A DNA stretch of 14,538 nucleotides from Oscillospiraceae bacterium (GTDB lineage: Bacteria > Bacillota > Clostridia > Oscillospirales > Oscillospiraceae). The first letter of the stretch is position 1. The number at the start of each line of letters is the position of its first letter. The stretch spans positions 1 through 14,538 of the forward strand of contig JAKSQI010000021.1 in the NCBI GenBank assembly GCA_024404215.1. Reading direction: 5' to 3'. Both the position numbers and the translations under genes were made by a program. Shown piece by piece: positions 1 through 8,118 of this stretch. The notes under the pieces are model-generated. The model was not told the origin of the DNA. It was given only the letters and a program-made list of their open reading frames with translations, and made no database searches.

Positions 1-19
1 ACCCGAACGACAGACTGAG

Positions 20-1321
20 GTGTACGACTCCTGTCAGGTTTTGGTTGTAGGCGGCGGGCCTGCCGGTATCACAGCAGCTGTAGCGGCGGCGAAAAATACC
101 AAAAAGAAAGTGTGCTTGATTGAACGCTTTCCTTATTTGGGGGGCATGGCTACCGGCGGACAGGTTCTGGCGATTCCCTTCTTGAGTGATGGGGATGACC
201 TGCTCGTATCTGGCGTTATGGATGAACTGGCCGAGCGTCTGCGAAGCAAAGAGAACGGAGTGTTCGGCCCCTTACCCAGTGAACTGGGCTCTACCGATGA
301 GAGTGTGTTGAACAAATATCGCCATCACGGCCTGTTTGGCTTTCAGAAAATTCGATACGGCATTATCTGTGACCCTGAGCTTTTGAAAATTGTTCTCAAT
401 GAGATGATGGAAGCTTACGGTATCACTGTATACTGCAATTGTCTGGTCTGCGATGCCATTAAGGAAGGTAATGCTGTCAAGGGCGTTATCTTTGAAAGCA
501 AGGAAGGCAGAAAGGCAATCACGGCCGATATTGTCATTGACTGCACCGGCGACGGCGATGTATTTGCCTATGCCGGGGCCGAGTATGAATACTCCAGCTT
601 CACCACCTCCAGAACCGGAAACACGGCGCTGGTCTTCCGTGTCGGCGGTGTGGACTATGACGAGTATTCCAAAAACTTTTCAGAGATATCCGGCAATCCC
701 CATGAGGCTGCTGCCGGGCTGCAGGAGCTGAGTGATAAGGTGGGCTTCCCCCTTCGTCCATTCTCCTCCAACCGCAACGATGTTATGTGGATTAACAACT
801 GGATTCCGGAAAACTGCATGACCATTGAAGGCCTCACCAATACAGCCAAGCGCATGTTCTCTTCAGCAGAAGAGATTACCAAATACCTACGGGAGCATTA
901 CAAGGGTATGGAGAATGCCTACATTATGGATTTTGCTTCACAGGTAGGTACCCGCGGCAGCCGCCGCTTAAAGGGAATGGAACGCTTCACTTCCGAGCAT
1001 ATCGCCCGGCGCACCGGTCGGGATGACCTGATTGCCGTGGTTCCCACCCTGGGCGGGCAGGAAGAGTATGCCCGCATGGAGATGCCCTACGGCATTATCG
1101 TTCCGGAAAAAATAGACAGTCTGCTTACGGCGGGCCGCTGCTTCTCTTCGGAGGAGAAGGCCAACGAAGCAGCCAGCTGGATTCCTTACTGCATTGCTCT
1201 GGGAGAAGCCGCCGGTACGGCAGCTGCTCTGTGTGCTGAACAGGGGGTAGAGCCCCGGAATCTGGATGTTAAACTTCTTCAAATGACGCTGAAAAACCAA
1301 GGCGTATATTTGTATAGCTAA
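20..1321 (+). CDS. FAD-dependent oxidoreductase (FAD_oxidored family), possibly 5'-partial
   Basis: A probable cytoplasmic flavoprotein dehydrogenase or reductase with unknown substrate. The FAD-binding Rossmann motif GGGPAG is at residues 11-16, followed by an acidic strand end (LIER, 33-36) and GGMATGG (41-47). A DCTGDGD motif at 174-180 and C-terminal AGR (371-373) plus GEAAGTAAAL (395-404) are the second FAD-contact elements seen in the PF12831-type family. GTRGSRRLKG (310-319) matches the family's Arg-rich segment. The GTG at 20 is only the first start codon inside the window: the frame is open to the left edge with no stop, and the glycine motif lies unusually close to this start, so the true start may be upstream. 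The TAA stop is 21 bases before the next gene, which suggests co-transcription. Two paralogues lie downstream (3083 and 12553). Family assignment is firm; the reaction is not. Confidence 0.88.
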   Translation: MYDSCQVLVVGGGPAGITAAVAAAKNTKKKVCLIERFPYLGGMATGGQVLAIPFLSDGDDLLVSGVMDELAERLRSKENGVFGPLPSELGSTDESVLNKYRHHGLFGFQKIRYGIICDPELLKIVLNEMMEAYGITVYCNCLVCDAIKEGNAVKGVIFESKEGRKAITADIVIDCTGDGDVFAYAGAEYEYSSFTTSRTGNTALVFRVGGVDYDEYSKNFSEISGNPHEAAAGLQELSDKVGFPLRPFSSNRNDVMWINNWIPENCMTIEGLTNTAKRMFSSAEEITKYLREHYKGMENAYIMDFASQVGTRGSRRLKGMERFTSEHIARRTGRDDLIAVVPTLGGQEEYARMEMPYGIIVPEKIDSLLTAGRCFSSEEKANEAASWIPYCIALGEAAGTAAALCAEQGVEPRNLDVKLLQMTLKNQGVYLYS

Positions 1322-1342
1322 TTAACATAGGAGGATGAAAAA

Positions 1343-3052
1343 ATGAATCTGAACGAACTGCTGGATCCTCGCGGTATACAGGAAAGACCTTATATCGACC
1401 TGGCCAAGCGTCCCACTTTGGATGAACTGAAAAATGGAAAAATCCTGTTCTACAACAACACTAAGCTGGGCTTCTGCAACTACTACACCGTTTTTGACCG
1501 CATTAAGGCACGTCTGGTTGAGCTGGGTTGCTCTGAGAGCAACTTTGTTGAATACACCGAGACGGTTCGCGGCAAGAATCAGGAACGCCTGTATGAGTAT
1601 GCCGCCATGATGGCTGAGGAGAAGCCTGTTGCTGCCATTGTAGCTTTCGGTGACATGGGTACCTCTTCTTCCACCACTGTTGTAGCCATCGCTCTGGAAA
1701 AGCTGGGTATCCCCACTGTTTACATGACTGCACCTCCGGGATCCGCTATCACCGAAGGCGTTGGCGTTTACCGCGCCGGTCACCTCTGCCTCTGCTCTGT
1801 TGACATCTATCAGGGCAGCACCGTAGAAGAGGTTTCCGAGCAGGTTGACCTGAAGTGGGATTACATCATTAACTCCCTGACCACCAATGGTGATGCCCTT
1901 CAGGATTTGGCCCACATTGACTTTAAGATTGATAAGGTTGCCCCCGCTGAGAATGGTCTGCTGCCCTTCGTTCCCGAGTATGACGAAGAGAAGTCCAAGG
2001 AGCCCGGTGCCTACATGGAAGAAATCAACGATTACTTCAATGAAATGCACATCAGCGATGGCCTGCCCATCATTCCTCCCACCAAGGCAAGATATGAGAA
2101 GATGATGGAGTATTGCCCCTGGCCCGAGGATACCGTTCTGACCGATCCCTCCGGTCCCTCCGGCAAGAGCGTTACCGTTAAGGATGTAGCCATTGCTGCT
2201 GTTATGGCCGGCTGCAAGCCCCATGCCATGCCTATTCTGGTTGCTACCTTCAAGGCTCTGAACAGCCCCTTGTATAACTTCAACCAGTCTGTTACCACCT
2301 CTCACCCCGGCGGCAACCTGGTTCTGGTTTCCGGCCCCATTGCTCAGGAAATCGGTATTTCCGGTAAGCAGGGCTGCCAGGGCCCCGGTTGGCCCGAGAA
2401 TGCTACCATCGGCCGTGCTGTTAACCTGGTAATCATGAATGTTCTGCGTTCCGTTCCCGGTGTCTGCGACCTTGACTGTATTGCTTCTCAGGCTGAATTC
2501 ACCTACTGCTTCGCTGAGGAACCCGATCTGGCTGAGTGGAACATGATTAACGAGGACCACTACGATTCCGAGACCACCACCGTTTATGTACTGAAGGCTG
2601 AGCCCATCCATGATGTTATTGACTTCCTCAGCTTGGACGGCTATGACCTGCTGGATACCATCACCCACTGCTGCACCACTTTGGGCTCCAACAACGCTTA
2701 CATGCCCGGCCCCATGGTTATTTGCCTGGTTCCCGACCATGCCAAGCTGCTCAAGCGTGATGGCTTCACCAAGGAAATGATTCAGGAGCACATTCACACC
2801 TATGCTTATCACGAGGTTCCCATGGTTCGCAACCGTGGCTTGGTTCCCGTTCGTCCTGCCAGCTTCAAGAACAAGCACCCCATGCCTGTTACTCGTTCTC
2901 CCAAGGATGTTGAGGTTGTTACTATCGGTGGCCGCGGCGGTCACGACGGTATCATTCTGCCCTGGGCCCTCCACAGTGAAGGTATCGTAGAGCCCGTTGC
3001 TTTGCCCGACGGCACCATTGCCAAGTCCATCAAGGATTTCAAGAAGAACTAA
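1343..3052 (+). CDS. Two-domain protein: degenerate UGSC-like N-terminal domain plus SDGLPIIPPT-type C-terminal domain
   Basis: Residues 1 to about 200 resemble the UGSC (seleno)protein family, thiol-oxidoreductase-like proteins named for a Sec/Cys-Gly-Ser-Cys motif. The start LLDPRG (6-11), a KILFYNN strand (33-39), and GDMGTSS (103-109) followed by ALEKLGIPTV (117-126) align by eye with the family pattern, but the redox pair is replaced: Met106 stands for Sec/Cys and Ser108 for Cys. From about 230 a second domain begins with SDGLPIIPPT (238-247), followed by AIAAVMAGCKP (283-293), GPGWPENATIGRAVNL (347-362) and a glycine-rich end TIGGRGGHDG (527-536). I recall this C-terminal family as an uncharacterised partner of UGSC domains. 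No signal peptide or membrane helix is seen, so it is probably cytoplasmic. AGGAGG at 1329-1334 sits well for the ATG. Strong codon bias (GTT, GCT, CCC, AAG) suggests high expression. The gene lies between two flavoprotein genes, which may share its substrate. The domain calls are from memory, without a search. Confidence 0.6.
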   Translation: MNLNELLDPRGIQERPYIDLAKRPTLDELKNGKILFYNNTKLGFCNYYTVFDRIKARLVELGCSESNFVEYTETVRGKNQERLYEYAAMMAEEKPVAAIVAFGDMGTSSSTTVVAIALEKLGIPTVYMTAPPGSAITEGVGVYRAGHLCLCSVDIYQGSTVEEVSEQVDLKWDYIINSLTTNGDALQDLAHIDFKIDKVAPAENGLLPFVPEYDEEKSKEPGAYMEEINDYFNEMHISDGLPIIPPTKARYEKMMEYCPWPEDTVLTDPSGPSGKSVTVKDVAIAAVMAGCKPHAMPILVATFKALNSPLYNFNQSVTTSHPGGNLVLVSGPIAQEIGISGKQGCQGPGWPENATIGRAVNLVIMNVLRSVPGVCDLDCIASQAEFTYCFAEEPDLAEWNMINEDHYDSETTTVYVLKAEPIHDVIDFLSLDGYDLLDTITHCCTTLGSNNAYMPGPMVICLVPDHAKLLKRDGFTKEMIQEHIHTYAYHEVPMVRNRGLVPVRPASFKNKHPMPVTRSPKDVEVVTIGGRGGHDGIILPWALHSEGIVEPVALPDGTIAKSIKDFKKN

Positions 3053-3082
3053 ATTTTAGATAAGAGAAAGGATTTTAAAACT

Positions 3083-4603
3083 ATGGCTGAGTATATCTCT
3101 GAAAAAAGAAAAGAATATGACGCCCGCGTTGCAGCTGACCCCATGGGCCTGCTGCCCCGTCCTGAGCGTTCCTATTCCTATGATGTTGTTATCTGTGGCG
3201 GCGGTACCTCCGGTATTGCTGCAGCCGTTTCCGCTGCCCGCGGCGGTGCCAAGGTACTGATGATTGAACGCAATGGTACCATTGGCGGACAGATGAACGT
3301 TTCCGGCCCTCCGGGATTCTCCTATGCTTATCTCTACAATGCCCGTGGCGAGCGCGTTATCGATGGTTTCATCGGCGAGACCCATCGTCGTCTGATGGAA
3401 ATGGGCCATGCCAGACCTTCTGACCTGAATCCCTATCGTTCCGGCGACACCTATGTATTCTCCTTTGTTGATCCCGAGTGGTGGGGTCTGCTGATGTTCC
3501 AGTACATGGCAGAGGAAGGCGTAACTCTGCTGCTGCACTCCCTGGTTGTTGACGTTATCAAGGACGGCAACAAGGTTGTAGGCGTTGTTGTTGAGAACGC
3601 TGAGGGCCGTGTTTACATCGAGTCCAAGGTTGTTATCGAGTGCACCGGTGAAGGCGATATCGCTGTTCGTGCCGGCTGCGAATATGAGCTGCTCTCCCGT
3701 GAAGACAGCGAGCCTCAGTCCGTTTGCTTCACCATGGACGGCGTAGATTGGGATGAGGTTCTGGCTTACTTGAAGGCTCACCCCGACCAGCTGGTACCCC
3801 GTGGCGATGCTTCCCGCACTCCTGAGGAGCGCTACGAGCTGATTCGCAATGTTAAGGATATCGGTGAAATGGGCGATATGCTGGGCTTCTTTGACATCAT
3901 GAAGATTGCCAAGGAGAACAAGGAATGGCACGATTATGCCGGTATGGGCTTCTTCCTGGCTCCCCGTCCTGATGTTGGCCACTTCCAGGCTCACTTCCAG
4001 CACTCTGCTCAGGTTCCTGCCTGCTGGAGCTGTGACCCCTGGGATCTGACCTATGCTGAGCAGGAATGCCGCCGTCAGATTATTATTGCTGCCAATGCTT
4101 TCAAGAAGTATGTTCCCGGCTTCAAAAATGCTTACATCACTCGTGTTGGTATGGAACTGCGTCTGCGTGAAGGCCGTCGCATCATGGGCGACTACGTTCT
4201 GAAGAAATCCGACGTTGCTACCGGTGCCCGTTTCTATGACTGCATTGGTAAGAATACCTTCTCTGCCGGTGCTGTTCATGTTGCCAACAACAACACCATC
4301 GGTGCCTCCAAGGACGGCGTTGCCATCGTTCCCGACCGCGGCACCTATGATATGCCTTATCGTATGTTGGTTCCCAGAAAGATTGAGAACCTGCTGATTG
4401 CCGGTAAGCATGTTTCTGCTGAGAGAGCTACCTACCAGCGTTTCCTGCAGGAGACCATGGTAACCGGCCAGGCTGCCGGCGCTGCTGCAGCCCTGTGCGT
4501 GAAGCACGGCGTAACTCCTCGCGAGCTGGAAGCTGAGAACTACGTTAAGGAACTGCAGGATGTTCTGCGCGGCGAAGGCGTAATTCTGGAAGGCGTACAT
4601 TAA
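3083..4603 (+). CDS. FAD-dependent oxidoreductase (FAD_oxidored family)
   Basis: A second flavoprotein of the PF12831-like type, with unknown substrate. It carries about 30 extra N-terminal residues before the FAD Rossmann motif GGGTSG (39-44). The LMIER strand end with NGTIGGQMN follows (59-72), then ECTGEGD (186-192), a LREGRRIMGDY segment in the last third, and the C-terminal LLIAGKHVS and GQAAGAAAAL elements. Tryptophan- and histidine-rich segments in the middle (around PEWWGLLMF and the HFQAHFQHS stretch) are not shared with the other two flavoproteins and may shape its substrate pocket. The ATG at 3083 follows AAAGGAT at 3067-3073. It starts 30 bases after the UGSC-like gene and shares its strong codon bias, so the two are probably co-expressed at high level. 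It is cytoplasmic, with no signal peptide. Confidence 0.9.
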   Translation: MAEYISEKRKEYDARVAADPMGLLPRPERSYSYDVVICGGGTSGIAAAVSAARGGAKVLMIERNGTIGGQMNVSGPPGFSYAYLYNARGERVIDGFIGETHRRLMEMGHARPSDLNPYRSGDTYVFSFVDPEWWGLLMFQYMAEEGVTLLLHSLVVDVIKDGNKVVGVVVENAEGRVYIESKVVIECTGEGDIAVRAGCEYELLSREDSEPQSVCFTMDGVDWDEVLAYLKAHPDQLVPRGDASRTPEERYELIRNVKDIGEMGDMLGFFDIMKIAKENKEWHDYAGMGFFLAPRPDVGHFQAHFQHSAQVPACWSCDPWDLTYAEQECRRQIIIAANAFKKYVPGFKNAYITRVGMELRLREGRRIMGDYVLKKSDVATGARFYDCIGKNTFSAGAVHVANNNTIGASKDGVAIVPDRGTYDMPYRMLVPRKIENLLIAGKHVSAERATYQRFLQETMVTGQAAGAAAALCVKHGVTPRELEAENYVKELQDVLRGEGVILEGVH

Positions 4604-4650
4604 TAACCCGGAAATATTCAACCCAAATAATCGACATTGATTAAGGGTTC

Positions 4651-4656
4651 AGGAGG
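4651..4656 (+). promoter_or_regulatory. Ribosome binding site supporting a TTG start
   Basis: A perfect AGGAGG lies 8 bases before the TTG at 4665, which makes TTG the preferred start of the ATPase gene. The 61-base gap before this gene shows no clear terminator, so read-through from the flavoprotein gene is likely. Confidence 0.75.
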
Positions 4657-4664
4657 GAAAAGTT

Positions 4665-6155
4665 TTGACACATTCATTGGAGTTTAAAGGAATTGGAAAA
4701 CTCTATCCCGGTGTCAAGGCGCTCGATGATATCAATTTCAGGGCTGAGGGCGGTAAAGTCCTCGCCCTGATGGGTGAAAACGGCGCCGGTAAAAGTACCT
4801 TGCTTAAGATTTTGGCCGGTGACATTCGGCCGACGGAAGGTACCTATTACCTGGATGAAAAGGAAAGAGTATTCGATAACCCCCATGATGCTATTCTGGC
4901 TGGCGTCAGTGTTATTTATCAGGAACGTCAGATGATGCCCGCATTGAGTGTTGCCGAGAACATCTATGCCGGATTTCTTCCCAAGACCAAGGCTGGTCTT
5001 ATCGACAGAAAGACCCTGTATGCTAACGCTCAGAAGATTATAGACAAGTTCGGTCTTCCCATTAAACCCCGTACTCCGGTTGCCCGTCTGTCTGTGGCTT
5101 ATCAGCAGATGGTAGAAATCATGAAGGCCTATAGCCGCAATCCTACGGTTATTGCTTTTGACGAGCCTACGGCTAGTCTGTCTGACGCTGAAATTGCCGC
5201 CTTGTTCCGTATCATTGCCGAACTGAAGGCGGAAGGTAAAATAATCCTCTATGTCTCTCATCGTATGGCAGAAATCTTCCAGCTGGCCGATGACATTGTT
5301 GTCTTTAAAGATGGCAAGTTTGTTACCCAAATGAAGGCCGCCGAAGCCGATGAGAACAAGCTGGTTCGCGCCATGGTTGGCCGCGAAATCGGCGATACCT
5401 ATGCGAACCTCAAGCGTAACGATACCTATGGTGATGTTTTGCTGGAGGTTAAGAACCTGAACAACAAGCGCATTCATGATGTCAGTTTTACGCTGCGCAA
5501 GGGCGAGGTTCTTGGCCTGGCCGGCCTGGTCGGAGCGGGCAGAACAGAACTGGTTCGAGCAATTTTCGGTGCGGATAAGGTTGAGTCCGGTGAGATTATC
5601 TTTGATGGTCAGCCCGGGTGCTTCAAATCCCCGTATGATGCCATTAAGGCAGGAATAGCCCTATGCCCGGAGGACAGAAAAGAGCAGGGCTTGGTTCTTT
5701 TCCGTTCCATTCGTGAGAATACGACCATTCCGGTTTTGGGTTCTATGAAAAAGGGCTTGTTCCTTAATAAAAAGCTGGAAAAGGAAATCACACAGGAAGC
5801 GATTGAAAAGTATTCAATTCGTACCGACACGATGGAAAAGCTGGCTACTCAGCTTTCCGGCGGCAACCAGCAGAAGGTTATTCTTGGCCGTTGGACCAAT
5901 CGCTTGATGGAGACCAAGCTTTTGATTTTGGACGAGCCTACCAAGGGTATCGATGTTGGTACCAAGGCTGAAATCTATCAGATGGTTTGTGATATTGCAA
6001 AGCAGGGGATCGGCGTTATCTTTATTTCTTCTGAAACACCTGAAGTTATCGGTGTAGCTGACAACATTCTGGTTATGCATAACGGTAAGATTACCGGCAA
6101 GTTGAAGAGGGAAGAAGCCAACGAAGAAAACATCCTTGCTTTGGCTATGGATTAA
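4665..6155 (+). CDS. CUT2-type sugar ABC importer, ATP-binding protein (RbsA/MglA-like)
   Basis: The double ATPase that drives import of a sugar or sugar-like compound through the permeases encoded next. It acts on the cytoplasmic face of the membrane. The first nucleotide-binding domain has Walker A GENGAGKST (37-45), a degenerate signature LSVAYQQ (142-148) and Walker B VIAFDE (162-167). The second has a degenerate P-loop GLVGAGRTE (287-295, Arg instead of the usual Lys), a full signature LSGGNQQ (397-403) and Walker B LLILDEPTKGID (419-430). These asymmetric defects are normal for RbsA/MglA/XylG proteins, and the 496-residue length is typical. TTG is the start, with a strong AGGAGG. The order ATPase, permease, permease, binding protein follows. 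The family covers ribose, galactose, xylose, AI-2 and some nucleoside importers, so the substrate cannot be named. Confidence 0.96.
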   Translation: MTHSLEFKGIGKLYPGVKALDDINFRAEGGKVLALMGENGAGKSTLLKILAGDIRPTEGTYYLDEKERVFDNPHDAILAGVSVIYQERQMMPALSVAENIYAGFLPKTKAGLIDRKTLYANAQKIIDKFGLPIKPRTPVARLSVAYQQMVEIMKAYSRNPTVIAFDEPTASLSDAEIAALFRIIAELKAEGKIILYVSHRMAEIFQLADDIVVFKDGKFVTQMKAAEADENKLVRAMVGREIGDTYANLKRNDTYGDVLLEVKNLNNKRIHDVSFTLRKGEVLGLAGLVGAGRTELVRAIFGADKVESGEIIFDGQPGCFKSPYDAIKAGIALCPEDRKEQGLVLFRSIRENTTIPVLGSMKKGLFLNKKLEKEITQEAIEKYSIRTDTMEKLATQLSGGNQQKVILGRWTNRLMETKLLILDEPTKGIDVGTKAEIYQMVCDIAKQGIGVIFISSETPEVIGVADNILVMHNGKITGKLKREEANEENILALAMD

Positions 6156-6171
6156 ACAGGCAGGTGAAAGT

Positions 6172-6480
6172 ATGAAAGCTAAATTGCGTAATATAGTAAA
6201 TAGCAAGCTCTTCACACTGACAATGCTGTTGTTAATCATTATTGTCGTGTTTGAATTCGTTACCAAGGGCATGATGCTGTCAGCTCGAAACATTCGAAGC
6301 ATTTTTCAGTCTGTTTCTGTTGTAACATTCTTGTCAATCGGTTGCGGTATGTTACTAATCAGCGGTAACACAGACCTGTCTCTTGGTGGTGTTGGTACCC
6401 TTGGGCCTATGGTTGATTATTGCATTGCTGGCTTGTGCTTGCTGCGGCTTGGGCAATGCTGTTATGGTAAACTACCTTAA
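6172..6480 (+). CDS. 5' fragment of the broken permease
   Basis: A 102-residue reading frame from ATG 6172 with the N-terminal helix and LLISGNTDLSLG motif. After about residue 81 (MV, 6409-6414) the sequence DYCIAGLCLLRLG is out-of-frame translation and has no family match. A longer TTG start at 6136 overlaps the ATPase end and lacks a ribosome site. Confidence 0.6.
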   Translation: MKAKLRNIVNSKLFTLTMLLLIIIVVFEFVTKGMMLSARNIRSIFQSVSVVTFLSIGCGMLLISGNTDLSLGGVGTLGPMVDYCIAGLCLLRLGQCCYGKLP

Positions 6481-7096
6481 GTTTCCTACGTTTATTGCAA
6501 CACTGGCTATGGCTTCCATTTCTCAAGGTATTGCCTATCTGGTCAGCGGAGGCTTGAACCTTGATATAAACGATAAAGTTCTCAATTTTATCGGAACCGA
6601 GCGCCTCGGTGGTTTCCTGCCATATTCCTTTATTTTGAGTATGCTGGCGCTGGTTATTTATGCCATCATTTTGAATAAAACCAAGTTTGGGCGTAGTATC
6701 TGTCTGGTAGGCGGCAATCCTGAGGCCTCTCGTTTAGCAGGTTTGAAGCCCAAAAAAGTATCCTTTATCCTGTTTGTTAATGCTTCTGCTATGGCCTGTA
6801 TCGGCGGTACTATAATGTCAGCCCGTATTAAAACAGCAACCTGCAGCGGTTTGTCCGGCTCTCAGTTCACCGGTATTACAGCAGCCATTCTAGGTGGTAT
6901 CTCCTTCGGCGGCGGTAATGGCGGCATGATGGGTGCTTTGATTGGTATTATGATTCTGAATGTGTTTAACAATGGTATGCAATTGATTGGTTTGACCTCT
7001 TACTATCAGACAGTTGCATCCGGCCTCTTGCTGATTTTGGCTTTGTGTTATGATCGCGCTATGGAAATCGGCAAGATGAAGCGGGCACTGAAATAA
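6464..7096 (+). CDS. 3' fragment of the broken permease
   Basis: This reading frame holds the remaining membrane helices of the permease. It is open from about 6383, but the earliest ATG is at 6464 (210 residues, beginning MVNYLKFPTF) and no ribosome site precedes it. It probably cannot be made efficiently as a separate protein, unless translation is coupled to the 5' fragment that stops at 6480. Confidence 0.55.
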   Translation: MVNYLKFPTFIATLAMASISQGIAYLVSGGLNLDINDKVLNFIGTERLGGFLPYSFILSMLALVIYAIILNKTKFGRSICLVGGNPEASRLAGLKPKKVSFILFVNASAMACIGGTIMSARIKTATCSGLSGSQFTGITAAILGGISFGGGNGGMMGALIGIMILNVFNNGMQLIGLTSYYQTVASGLLLILALCYDRAMEIGKMKRALK

Positions 7097-7114
7097 GAAA
7101 GGAGGATTACAGGT

Positions 7115-8080
7115 ATGAAATTAGTAAAGAAAATCACGCAGTCCAAGCTGGGTGTTATCTGCCTTGTTACAATTCTTGTTGTCCTCTTCTTTGGTGTGAC
7201 CACAACCGGCTTCCTAAGCGGCAACAATTTGAACAGTATCATGATTTCCATGTGTTTGCCCGGGACAATTGCCATTGGTATGTCAATGCTGCTGATAAGT
7301 GGTGAAATTGACCTGTCTGCCGGTTATGAAGCCTGTATGGGCGGCTTGGTTTGTGCCATGCTGATTGGCGCGGGACTTCCTTGGCCTGTCGCTTTGTTGC
7401 TGACCCTTGTTGCCGGTTGCATCATGGGTGGTATTTTGGCCTTCCTGGTTAATAAAGTTGGCCTTTTTGGTTTTATTTCCTCCATGGCTATGATTTCCGT
7501 GTACAACGGATTTTCCATGATTATTACCAAGGCTCAGACCATTACCATTTCCACCGATAATGCAGCCTTCTTTAAAATCGGTGCAGGGTCTATTTGGTTT
7601 TTCCCCATTCCCTTTATTATTATGGTTGCCTTGATGGTTGTGTATGGCGTGATTCTGTATAAAACTGAATTTGGCCGCACGATTTACATGACCGGCGGTA
7701 ACCGTGCTGCTGCCCGCCTTTGCGGTGTAAATCGCAAGAAGATTACTACCATTCTATACATCAATAATGGTGCTTTGGCTGCCTTTGCCGGTGCCGTTGT
7801 AGCTGCCAGAATGCACAACGCATCTCCCTCAGCCTGTACCACCGGTGCAACAGATGCTATCACAGCGGCTGTTTTGGGCGGTGTTGCCTTCCGCGGCGGT
7901 GATGGTAACATGGTTGGTTGCTTCATAGGTTTGGCTTTGGTAACCTTCTTTAATTCCGGATTGACTGCTTCCGGACTGCAAGCTTATTGGCAAATTGTAA
8001 TTCAAGGCTTACTGCTGTTTGCTGCTCTGTGCATTGACTTCTTCAATGCCCGTGCCAGACAGAAAGCGCTGGAAGGCTGA
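7115..8080 (+). CDS. CUT2-type sugar ABC importer, permease (RbsC-like)
   Basis: An intact 321-residue integral membrane protein forming the translocation channel with the neighbouring permease. It shows repeated hydrophobic helices from residue 12 onward, the family motif LLISGEIDLSAG in the second or third helix, the loop YMTGGNRAAARLCGV, which matches the cytoplasmic coupling region of BPD_transp_2 permeases, and the AAVLGGVAFRGGDGNMVG segment near the C terminus. AAGGAGGAT at 7099-7107 lies just before the ATG, 18 bases after the first permease gene. The two permeases are divergent paralogues, so a heterodimer (as in AI-2 and nucleoside importers) was probably the original design. If the first permease is truly broken, this one might act as a homodimer. 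Confidence 0.94.
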   Translation: MKLVKKITQSKLGVICLVTILVVLFFGVTTTGFLSGNNLNSIMISMCLPGTIAIGMSMLLISGEIDLSAGYEACMGGLVCAMLIGAGLPWPVALLLTLVAGCIMGGILAFLVNKVGLFGFISSMAMISVYNGFSMIITKAQTITISTDNAAFFKIGAGSIWFFPIPFIIMVALMVVYGVILYKTEFGRTIYMTGGNRAAARLCGVNRKKITTILYINNGALAAFAGAVVAARMHNASPSACTTGATDAITAAVLGGVAFRGGDGNMVGCFIGLALVTFFNSGLTASGLQAYWQIVIQGLLLFAALCIDFFNARARQKALEG

Positions 8081-8118
8081 ATTACTTTGCAAAATAAAAT
8101 TCAGAAAGGAAATCACAC

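Larger units (their letters stand above)
6172..7096 (+). pseudogene. CUT2 ABC importer permease, disrupted by an internal deletion/frameshift
   Basis: An RbsC-type membrane permease gene split over two frames. The 5' part reads in frame from the ATG at 6172 through a first membrane helix (about residues 14-33) and the family motif LLISGNTDLSLG to about 6414. The 3' part continues in another frame from about 6413 with IIALL, then YLKFPTFIATLAM, the GNPEASRLAGL loop and GGISFGGGNGG, ending at TAA 7094-7096. By eye, alignment with the second permease at 7115 (motif IDLS to the GLFGFI segment) shows about 14 residues missing exactly at the frame switch, consistent with a loss of about 44 bases. 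Both halves otherwise keep intact family motifs. Either the gene is recently broken or the assembly lost bases here. The ATPase stop is 16 bases upstream, and CAGGTGAA serves as the likely ribosome site. Confidence 0.82.

Noticed and set aside
1649..1669. Selenocysteine insertion in the UGSC-like protein
   Set aside because: The aligned position is an ordinary ATG (Met) codon and there is no in-frame TGA in the gene.
1322..2974. Long antisense open frame (550 codons) opposite the UGSC-like gene
   Set aside because: It results from the strong codon bias of the sense gene, which avoids codons that would give antisense stops. The product is low-complexity Gly/Asn/Val-rich with no domain, and the sense protein has clear family motifs.
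3056..4621. Long antisense open frame (521 codons) opposite the second flavoprotein gene
   Set aside because: Same codon-bias shadow as above; no recognisable domain.
5526..5550. Degenerate second P-loop and first signature motif of the ABC ATPase read as inactivating mutations
   Set aside because: These asymmetries are normal for RbsA/MglA-type double ATPases.
6383..6480. Programmed ribosomal frameshifting joining the two permease frames
   Set aside because: No slippery heptamer is visible at the switch, and the missing stretch of about 14 residues relative to the paralogue points to a deletion, which frameshifting would not restore.
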